A DNA stretch of 5,909 nt from assembly GCA_031276585.1 (NCBI GenBank), contig JAISMT010000205.1, forward strand, positions 1 to 5,909. The letters are read 5' to 3'. The notes below the pieces were generated by a model, which made no database searches, had not been told where the DNA came from, and was given only the letters and a program-made list of their open reading frames with translations. A program made the position numbers and the translations under genes. This document shows, piece by piece, positions 1 through 5,394 of this stretch (its first letter is position 1; each line of letters begins with the position of its first letter). The stretch comes from Bifidobacteriaceae bacterium. Its GTDB lineage: Bacteria; Actinomycetota; Actinomycetes; Actinomycetales; WQXJ01.

Positions 1-1016
1 CCAGATTCGGCGGCATGCCGCAGGTTCGTAGCAATCACGGAGCGGAATTGAGCCGCGTCAAAGTCAGCGCGCAGCAGGTCAAAGTTGAAGGCCTGCCCCA
101 GGGAGTCAGGCCGAGCGTAACGGGCCCGCCGTTCCGGCCGCTCCACCCACACTTCGGCCACCGCAAACCGGGGCGGATCATATAAGTTGAACACTTCACG
201 CCATTCGGCGTAAATCTGGTCCAACTCGTCGCGGTCTTGGGTGGGGTGTTCTGGACCAACTGGGATCATGTCCAACTCGGCTTGGCTGGGTAACACCTCA
301 GCTGACAGGTCCTTAGCTAAACCCATCGCTACGTCGACCCGGAACCCGTCCACCCCCCGGTCAGACCAAAAGCGCAAGGTGTGCAGAAAATCGGCCCGCA
401 CCTCGGGGTTATCCCAGTTCCAATCTGGTTGTTCCGGTGCAAAGAGATGCAGGTAATACTGCCCGTCCCCTACTGGTTCCCAAGCTGGTCCTCCAAAGGC
501 GGCCTGCCAATCGGTGGGGGGCTGCGAGCGGTCCGGTCCCAGTCCGTCTCGGAAGATATAGCGCTCCCGGGCGGCGGATCCCGGCGGACTGGCCAGAGCT
601 TCTTGGAACCAAACGTGCCGGTTGGAGGAATGGTTGGGAACTATGTCTACGATGAGCCGGATCCCCGCAGCGTGCAGGGCTTGACTCATTTGGTCGAATT
701 GTTCCAGCGTGCCGATTCGCGGGTCCACCGCCCGGTAGTCGTCCACGTCATAGCCACCGTCCGCCAAAGCCGAAGGGTAAAAAGGGCTCAGCCAGACGGC
801 ATCGATCCCCAGTTTTTGCAGGTAAGGCACTCGGGAAGTGATACCGGGCAGATCCCCGATGCCGTCGCCGTTAGCGTCCGCAAAAGACCGGGGATAGATC
901 TGGTAGACCACCGCTTGACGCCACCAATTGGGGTCTTTACTGAGTACGATGCCGCCGCCTCCCGTCACGTTCAATGAGTGGTTCGAGTTGGAGGGCAGGG
1001 ATGTGGTTGGTGGCAC
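1..1016 (-). CDS. GH13 alpha-glucosidase, C-terminal part beyond window
   Basis: Translating the minus strand gives an open frame from a GTG at 1016 to the window edge with no stop: about 338 residues, where the family usually has about 550. It is a retaining glycoside hydrolase of family GH13, probably cytoplasmic (no signal peptide seen), releasing glucose from maltose- or isomaltose-like oligosaccharides or sucrose. Numbered from the GTG, I see WWRQAVVYQIYPRSF, a calcium-type loop DANGDGIGD (47-55), region I DIVPNH (D124, H129), the QPDWNWDNP region, region II GFRVDVA with nucleophile D228 (codon 335-333), and region III AEVWV with acid/base E288 (codon 155-153). Region IV lies beyond the edge. 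Overall style resembles actinobacterial alpha-glucosidases (GH13_30-like); these usually have His where DVAMGLAKD has Met. The start is uncertain: TTG at 974 and GTG at 968 are alternatives, and none has a Shine-Dalgarno. GTG 1016 is preferred because a promoter would begin the transcript there. Exact substrate is not determinable. Confidence 0.9.
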   Translation of the reverse strand, partial: MPPTTSLPSNSNHSLNVTGGGGIVLSKDPNWWRQAVVYQIYPRSFADANGDGIGDLPGITSRVPYLQKLGIDAVWLSPFYPSALADGGYDVDDYRAVDPRIGTLEQFDQMSQALHAAGIRLIVDIVPNHSSNRHVWFQEALASPPGSAARERYIFRDGLGPDRSQPPTDWQAAFGGPAWEPVGDGQYYLHLFAPEQPDWNWDNPEVRADFLHTLRFWSDRGVDGFRVDVAMGLAKDLSAEVLPSQAELDMIPVGPEHPTQDRDELDQIYAEWREVFNLYDPPRFAVAEVWVERPERRARYARPDSLGQAFNFDLLRADFDAAQFRSVIATNLRHAAES

Positions 1017-1021
1017 CCTTT

Positions 1022-1051
1022 ATTTTGCGCGCGCAACTGCGGGAGCGTCAA
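1022..1051 (-). promoter_or_regulatory. Candidate promoter of the GH13 gene
   Basis: On the minus strand a -35 box TTGACG (1051-1046, five of six consensus bases) is followed by an 18-nt spacer and a -10 box CAAAAT (1027-1022, four of six). The expected transcription start is near 1015-1016, exactly at the GTG proposed as start codon, which would make the mRNA leaderless. If translation starts at TTG 974 or GTG 968 instead, the leader would be about 40-50 nt and lack a Shine-Dalgarno. Seen in sequence only; activity is inferred. Confidence 0.5.
1025..1036. promoter_or_regulatory. 12-bp palindrome overlapping the -10 box, possible operator
   Basis: TTGCGCGCGCAA is a perfect 12-bp palindrome centred on a CG step. 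It lies in the spacer and overlaps the -10 box of the candidate GH13 promoter, where a bound repressor would block RNA polymerase. LacI-family sugar regulators often use CG-centred palindromes of this type, and alpha-glucosidase genes are common targets of such regulators. No regulator gene is visible in the window, so the assignment is inference. Confidence 0.35.
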
Positions 1052-1150
1052 ACCTTGGTACAAGCTAGCGGAAGACACTTTGGCACTTGCGTGAAGTTTG
1101 GTTCTCCCGGTGGAGCTAGCCCAGTGGAGCTAAAGCTCGGCCCGGACTCG

Positions 1151-1177
1151 GTCAGCGGCCGAATATCAGCCGCCGAC
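1151..1177. repeat. Imperfect inverted repeat
   Basis: GTCAGCGGC (1151-1159) pairs with GCCGCCGAC (1169-1177) with one mismatch around a 9-nt loop. It is hairpin-capable in either strand. There is no U-tract, so a terminator role is only possible, not indicated. Confidence 0.35.
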
Positions 1178-1190
1178 CGACCGTTAGTTA

Positions 1191-1208
1191 GCTACCCCCG
1201 GGGGTAGC
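1191..1208. repeat. Perfect 18-bp palindrome
   Basis: GCTACCCCCGGGGGTAGC is perfectly self-complementary over 18 bp. As RNA it could fold into a 7-bp stem with a CCGG tetraloop; as DNA it could be a protein binding site. It lies about 140 bp upstream of the candidate GH13 -35 box, which is far for a classical repressor site. Function unknown. Confidence 0.5.
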
Positions 1209-1260
1209 GGCCGCCGCGGGGTTGAGGGAGGGGTGCCGGGTGGGCCGAAGGCTGAACCAA

Positions 1261-1279
1261 GCCCCTGACGGGCAGGGGC
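1261..1279 (-). terminator. Candidate terminator downstream of citrate synthase
   Basis: On the minus strand a 7-bp GC-rich stem, GCCCCTG / CAGGGGC with a 5-nt loop, is followed by TTGGTT. It begins about 93 nt after the citrate synthase stop codon. The stem is strong but the U-tract is poor, as is common for terminators in actinobacteria. It could equally be an mRNA 3'-end stabilising hairpin. Confidence 0.4.
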
Positions 1280-1330
1280 CCGAATCGGCCAGGAATCGTC
1301 TGTCCCAGCGCGACCTTCCGGCAGTACCCG

Positions 1331-1349
1331 CGCTTCCATCCCGGAAGCG
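1331..1349 (-). terminator. Hairpin just after the citrate synthase stop
   Basis: CGCTTCC and GGAAGCG form a perfect 7-bp stem around a 5-nt loop, starting 23 nt after the final citrate synthase stop. No T-run follows on the minus strand. It is the first 3' structure of the transcript and may act together with the hairpin at 1261-1279. Confidence 0.3.
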
Positions 1350-1371
1350 GCGGCCGCCTGTTAAAAAAACG

Positions 1372-2646
1372 TTAACGCTGTTCCAAGGGCACGTAGTCGC
1401 GGCTTACTTCCCCCACGTAGATCTGGCGGGGGCGGCCAATCTTGGTGGTGGGATCAGCGCGTTGTTCCCGCCAATGGGCAATCCAACCAGGCAAGCGGCC
1501 CAACGCGAACAGCACCGTGAACATGTCCACCGGGAAACCCATCGCTTGGTAGATCAAACCAGTGTAAAAGTCCACGTTGGGGTACAGTTTGCGTTCTTGG
1601 AAGTACGGATCTGATAACGCGGTCTCTTCCAGGGTCAGTGCAATATCGAGCAGTTGGTCGTGGCCGGATTTGTGACGCAGTATGGCGTCCGCATGTTGTT
1701 TCACTATGGCAGCCCGCGGATCATAGATTTTGTAGATGCCGTGCCCAATGACCATCAGATTCGCTTCCCGTTTTTAGACTATCTCCACAAACATGGTGAC
1801 GTCACCACCCTGAGCTTTGATCTCTGCCAGCATTTCGAGCACTGCTTGGTTGGCTCCACCGTGGAGGGGACCGGAAAGAGCATTCACTCCGGCGGCCACT
1901 GAGACGTACATGTTGGCGCCGGAAGAACCGACCAGGCGCACCGTGGAGGTTGAACAGTTCTGTTCGTGGTCAGCATGCAGAATCAACAGCACGTCGAGCG
2001 CTTTGGTGATCTCTTCATCGAACGGGTAGGGAGCGGTGGGCAGACCGAAGGACATCCGGATGAAGTTTTCCACGTAGCTTTCCGAATCATCCGGGTACAT
2101 CATGGGCTGCCCGATAGAGTTTTTGTATCCATAGGCGGCCAAGGTGGGTACCGCACCCATCAGCCGATGGGTCGCGTCATCCCAATCGTTGGAATCTACT
2201 TGAGGATTAGTATGCACAAAAGTAGACAACATGTTGATGGCAGCGGAAAGTAGCGGCATGGGATGGGACCGCCGGGGCGCCGAGCGGAACATTTCCTTGA
2301 GCCGTTCATCAATCAGGCGATAAGTGTTGATGCAGCTGGAGAACTCGTTTAACTGTTCTTGGGTAGGTAGCTCGCCGTGTAACACCAGGTAGGCCACTTC
2401 GAGAAAGCTGGATTTCTCCGCTAGCTGTTCAATGGGGTAACCCCGGTAGCGCAGTACACCGGCATCGCCATCAATAAAGGTGATGGCAGATTTGCAGGCA
2501 GCGGTAGACCCGAAGCCGATGTCGAAGGTAGTGTCCCCACTCTTGGCCAACAGCTTACCTATGTCATAGCCGTTGTTACCGGTGGTGGCAGGCACAAACG
2601 GCAGTTCAACACTGACGTCTCCGTGCGAGAAGGTTGCGTTCCCCAT
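1372..2646 (-). pseudogene. gltA: Citrate synthase interrupted by an in-frame TAA
   Basis: This is a type II (GltA-like) citrate synthase, which condenses acetyl-CoA and oxaloacetate to citrate at TCA-cycle entry. The frame runs from ATG 2646 to TAA 1374-1372, 424 codons before the final stop, normal for the family. Codon 291 (1776-1774) is TAA. The second half continues in the same frame, so this is a nonsense change and not a net frameshift. Before the stop are the N-terminal beta domain, the ILHADHEQNCSTSTVR block and catalytic H262 in GPLHGGANQA. After it come H302 in IGHGIYK, DPRAA, D359 in YPNVDFYTG, and the GWIAHW and RPRQIY blocks. These match E. coli H264, H305 and D362, with one residue fewer between the two histidines. 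The 290-residue truncated product would lack two catalytic residues. Conservation after the stop argues for a recent mutation or a sequencing error. ATG 1755 could restart a 127-residue C-terminal piece, but its upstream GGGAAG is only a weak ribosome site. TAA ends two genes here, so reassignment is unlikely. Confidence 0.85.
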
Positions 2647-2655
2647 TGATCTTGT

Positions 2656-2696
2656 CTCCTTTGATGCAGTTTGGGTTGCGTACAGCCATCATTTTA
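2656..2696 (-). promoter_or_regulatory. Citrate synthase ribosome binding site and -10-like box
   Basis: AAAGGAG (2662-2656) lies 9 nt before ATG 2646 and fixes that start codon. Further upstream, TAAAAT (2696-2691) is a five-of-six match to a -10 box and would give a leader of about 38 nt. No convincing -35 box is seen about 17 nt before it. The ribosome site is secure; the promoter is tentative. Confidence 0.5.
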
Positions 2697-2753
2697 CCCG
2701 TTCTTTTGGGACTTATCGCCCACTTCTGGCCTGAAGCAGCCAGTATTCTCCGT

Positions 2754-2772
2754 GTGGGTTTTTTGTACCCAC
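2754..2772 (-). terminator. Weak hairpin between DAHP synthase and citrate synthase
   Basis: GTGGGT and ACCCAC form a perfect 6-bp stem with an A-rich 7-nt loop, 65 nt after the DAHP synthase stop on the minus strand. No T-run follows. A second short hairpin (CTGGC / GCCAG, 2726-2743) lies next to it. Together they could attenuate read-through from the upstream operon into the citrate synthase gene, but the evidence is structural only. Confidence 0.25.
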
Positions 2773-2837
2773 TCGGCGTTGAACTGATTCTCAGAGGTGC
2801 CCCGCCAAACCCTATCCGGTCACTGCCGAAAAAGACT

Positions 2838-4172
2838 TCAGTTGACCGCCCGCAATAGCTCTGCCACCTGAAAGGCCATCTCCAAAGCTTGCTGGTGGTT
2901 GAGTCTGGGGTCCACCAGGCTTTCATAACGGCGGGTCAACGCTTCATCATCAATCTGTTCTGAGCCGCCCATAACTTCCGTCACGTCATCCCCGGTCAAC
3001 TCCACATGCAGACCGCCCGGCACTGCTCCCTCGCCCCGTAATACTTCAAAGAAGCCCCGGACCTCGTCCATAACGGTGTCGAAACGGCGAGTTTTAACCC
3101 CGCCAGCGGTAGTAAAGGTGTTGCCGTGCATTGGATCACACATCCAAAGCACCGGCCGATGCGCGGCCCCTACCGCCCGCACTAGACCAGGCAGAACGGC
3201 TCGTACTGTCTCAGCCCCCATCCGGGTGATCAACGTGATGCGGCCCGGTTCGTGGTGAGGGTCTAGTTTGTCCGCCAGACGGAGAATGTCGCTCGCGTGT
3301 GCATTGGGACCCACCTTGATTCCTAGGGGGTTACGCACCTGGCTCAATAGTTCGGCGTGTGCGCCTTCCGGCGAGCGGGTCCGCTCCCCTATCCATAAAA
3401 AGTGGGCGGAGCAGTCGTAGGGCTGCCCGCCGCGCGAATCAATCCGAGTCAAGGCTCGCTCGTAATCCAGCAGTAAGGCCTCGTGGGAGGCAAAGAATTC
3501 CACCATCTTGAGGGCTTCAAAATCCGCCCCGCAAGCCGCCATGAACCTCACAGCTTTATCGATCTGGGCGGCTAACTCCTCATAGCGGGCGTAGGCCGGG
3601 TTAGCGGTAAACCCTCGGTTCCACTCTTGCACCAACCGTAAATCAGCAAATCCACCCATGGTGAAAGCGCGTATCAAGTTGAGGGTAGATGAAGAATGGT
3701 GGTAGGCCTCCACCATGCGCCAAGGGTCGTTACGTCTCGATTCGGCGGTGAACTCAAACCCGTTGACGGCATCACCCCGGTAGGCCGGCAGTGTGACTTC
3801 ACCCCGCGTTTCGGTAGCCGCACTACGGGGTTTGGCATATTGCCCTGCCATACGTCCCAACTTGATTACGGGCAGCGACGCCCCATAGGTCAACACCACC
3901 GCCATTTGCAGCACCGTGCGGATCTTGTTGCGGATACGGTCCGCTGAGGACTCAGCAAAGATCTCAGCACAGTCACCGCCCTGCAACACAAAAGCCTCAC
4001 CCCGTTGAGCGGCCGCCAGCTTGGCCCGCAACACGTCCGCTTCTCCGGCAAACACTAGCGGTGGTTTAGCTTCTAAAGCAGCCGTAGCTGCCCGCAATTC
4101 CGCCGGATCGGGCCAGTCCGGTTGTTGCGCTGCCGGACGGGTACGGTAGCTTTCCAGGTTTTGCTGCACCAT
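2838..4172 (-). CDS. aroG: Class II 3-deoxy-D-arabino-heptulosonate 7-phosphate synthase
   Basis: This enzyme condenses phosphoenolpyruvate with erythrose 4-phosphate to DAHP, the first committed step of the shikimate pathway, in the cytoplasm. The 444-residue product is close to the 462 of the Mycobacterium tuberculosis enzyme and belongs to its class II (plant-like) family. Metal ligands are all visible: C68 in LQGGDCAEIF, H349 in CDPMHGNTF, E391 in LHVELTGDD and D421 in LVDPRLN, matching C87, H369, E411 and D441 of M. tuberculosis. The substrate-binding blocks AGQYAKPRS (109-117) and WIGERTR (260-266) are intact. The N-terminal extension, which in the mycobacterial enzyme takes part in oligomerisation and feedback control, is present but somewhat shorter. 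ATG 4172 lies 6 nt after the phosphofructokinase stop and has no Shine-Dalgarno, so translation probably depends on the upstream gene. The frame is intact and ends in TGA. Confidence 0.96.
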   Translation of the reverse strand: MVQQNLESYRTRPAAQQPDWPDPAELRAATAALEAKPPLVFAGEADVLRAKLAAAQRGEAFVLQGGDCAEIFAESSADRIRNKIRTVLQMAVVLTYGASLPVIKLGRMAGQYAKPRSAATETRGEVTLPAYRGDAVNGFEFTAESRRNDPWRMVEAYHHSSSTLNLIRAFTMGGFADLRLVQEWNRGFTANPAYARYEELAAQIDKAVRFMAACGADFEALKMVEFFASHEALLLDYERALTRIDSRGGQPYDCSAHFLWIGERTRSPEGAHAELLSQVRNPLGIKVGPNAHASDILRLADKLDPHHEPGRITLITRMGAETVRAVLPGLVRAVGAAHRPVLWMCDPMHGNTFTTAGGVKTRRFDTVMDEVRGFFEVLRGEGAVPGGLHVELTGDDVTEVMGGSEQIDDEALTRRYESLVDPRLNHQQALEMAFQVAELLRAVN

Positions 4173-4178
4173 GGGGTT

Positions 4179-5381
4179 TTAGCGCGGTTGGCCGATGCCG
4201 TCAAGTAAGTCAGTGAACCAAGGCTTGTTTACATCGAATACTTTGCCGCCTTTGATGCGTTCAAAAGCGATGGGCGCCAAGATGTCATCGTTTTCTTCAT
4301 CGTGACCAATCACACCGGAACGGCCGTCCAGAGCGCAATCTACCGCTAGATCAGTCATGGAACGGATTAGCAGCAGGTCACGCTGGTTGGCCGGAGCTGA
4401 ACGAGAAAAATAGCCGGACTTTTGCACCATAGTTTTGAGTGCCCCCATGCGCTCAGCGAATTCACGGGCATACCAAGTGCCAGGGTTGATGGTGTCTAGT
4501 TTGACGTGGCCAAAGGGGTCACGCAGCACCTCTTGACCGGACACTTCCATCTCATGAACTATGGTCTCCACTCCAGCACCTTCCGACAAGAAGATGTTCA
4601 CGTTGCCAATCCGGTCCATGATGCCGCGCAAACGAGCCGATTCGGCTTCCAGATCCAATTCCAGCTCTGGGACGTAGACCCCGTGAATATCCCAGCGTTC
4701 TTTGGTTAAGCCCAGAGCCGGGTTCCATTCCTGCTCGTTGAGCCAACGCCGGTATTCGGTGGCAGCAGCGGCCGTCAACCAACCGCAATTGCGTCCCATC
4801 ACCTCGTGAACTATGAGCATGCGGGGGTTGGAGCGGTGTTCTCCAATGATGTTCTGGGCGAAGGCTGAAGCCTGTTCCGCTGCCGTCCAAGCTCCCAAAG
4901 ATTGTTTGATGGGTACTACATCGTTGTCAATGGTTTTTGGCAAACCCACCACGGTCAATCCATAGCCATGTTCTTGCAGGTAAGCCGCCAGATCAGCCGC
5001 CGTTGTGTTGGTGTCATCGCCACCTATAGTGTGCAGCACATCTACGGCATCGGACCGGAGGCGTTCCGCAGCTACCGCCAGCGGATCCGCGCCTTCCGGC
5101 ACCAAACCCCGGCGGACCAAATCCGCCGCGTTAGTCAACTTGACCCGGGAATTGCCGATAGGACTACCACCGTAACGTTGCAGTAGCTCTGCTTTAGCTC
5201 GGCCTTCTTCCGGCACCAAATAGGAATCTCCGGTCAATAGCCCGTGGTACCCGTACTGATACACCAGGATTTCAATTCCCGGGTCCAGCTCGGTGTAACG
5301 CTGGATCAGCCCGCCTACCGCAGCTGAAAGGCAAGGTGCAAACCCCCCAGCAGTTAGCAAAGCCACTCTTTTGACAGTCAT
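4179..5381 (-). CDS. pfp: 6-phosphofructokinase, pyrophosphate-dependent type
   Basis: The 400-residue protein is a group A phosphofructokinase (fructose 6-phosphate to fructose 1,6-bisphosphate). The phosphate donor is predicted from two positions: GGDDTN carries Asp at 123 where ATP enzymes have Gly (E. coli G104), and PKTIDND carries Lys at 149 where ATP enzymes have Gly (E. coli G124). This Asp/Lys pair marks pyrophosphate-using enzymes, whose reaction is reversible. Catalytic D152 and D154 in TIDND, the EVMGRNCGW substrate block (193-201) and an N-terminal TAGGFAPCLSAAVGG loop (10-24) are present. The start is ATG 5381, preceded by AGGAG five bases upstream; an upstream TTG at 5384 could be read but is less likely. 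The start overlaps the plsC stop (TGATG), implying translational coupling. The gene ends in TAA, in the same frame as the following DAHP synthase gene. Group A pyrophosphate enzyme is well supported; actual donor use in vivo is inferred. Confidence 0.93.
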   Translation of the reverse strand: MTVKRVALLTAGGFAPCLSAAVGGLIQRYTELDPGIEILVYQYGYHGLLTGDSYLVPEEGRAKAELLQRYGGSPIGNSRVKLTNAADLVRRGLVPEGADPLAVAAERLRSDAVDVLHTIGGDDTNTTAADLAAYLQEHGYGLTVVGLPKTIDNDVVPIKQSLGAWTAAEQASAFAQNIIGEHRSNPRMLIVHEVMGRNCGWLTAAAATEYRRWLNEQEWNPALGLTKERWDIHGVYVPELELDLEAESARLRGIMDRIGNVNIFLSEGAGVETIVHEMEVSGQEVLRDPFGHVKLDTINPGTWYAREFAERMGALKTMVQKSGYFSRSAPANQRDLLLIRSMTDLAVDCALDGRSGVIGHDEENDDILAPIAFERIKGGKVFDVNKPWFTDLLDGIGQPR

Positions 5382-5394
5382 CAACTCTCCTGTT
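5381..5394 (-). promoter_or_regulatory. Phosphofructokinase ribosome binding site inside plsC
   Basis: CAGGAG followed by AGTTG precedes ATG 5381 on the minus strand, inside the final codons of plsC. This supports ATG 5381 over TTG 5384 as the start. With the TGATG overlap it allows terminating ribosomes to restart directly on the phosphofructokinase gene. Confidence 0.7.

Larger units (their letters stand above)
1017..1371. other. Intergenic region between citrate synthase and GH13 genes
   Basis: No credible gene is present on either strand, and no tRNA-like fold was recognised. Besides the promoter and palindrome next to the GH13 gene, it holds four inverted repeats able to form hairpins (1331-1349, 1261-1279, 1191-1208, 1151-1177). 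It also has a short direct repeat, GTGGAGCTA, at 1110-1118 and 1124-1132 (14-nt period). The left half probably carries control sequences for the GH13 gene and the right half transcript-end structures for the citrate synthase gene. Confidence 0.6.

Noticed and set aside
381..977. Long plus-strand open frame of about 198 codons antisense to the GH13 gene
   Set aside because: The opposite strand encodes an unmistakable GH13 protein with ordered catalytic motifs; the plus-strand frame is a shadow with no recognisable domain.
1017..1371. A structured RNA such as a tRNA, a 6C RNA or a riboswitch in the intergenic region
   Set aside because: No tRNA cloverleaf or T-loop was found, the C-runs do not sit in paired hairpin loops as in 6C RNA, and no riboswitch core was recognised.
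1222..1614. Plus-strand open frame covering the 3' end of citrate synthase and the adjacent gap
   Set aside because: It is low-complexity, rich in Arg and Pro, and antisense to a conserved coding region; no ribosome site seen.
1774..1776. Stop-codon reassignment or programmed read-through at the citrate synthase TAA
   Set aside because: The same TAA ends the phosphofructokinase gene and the citrate synthase frame itself, and the context TAA-AAA is not a known read-through signal.
2664..2858. Plus-strand open frame across the DAHP synthase - citrate synthase gap, encoding a hydrophobic, membrane-like peptide of about 64 residues
   Set aside because: It has no Shine-Dalgarno, is antisense to the citrate synthase leader and the end of the DAHP synthase gene, and resembles no family I know. 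The hydrophobic stretch is likely chance.
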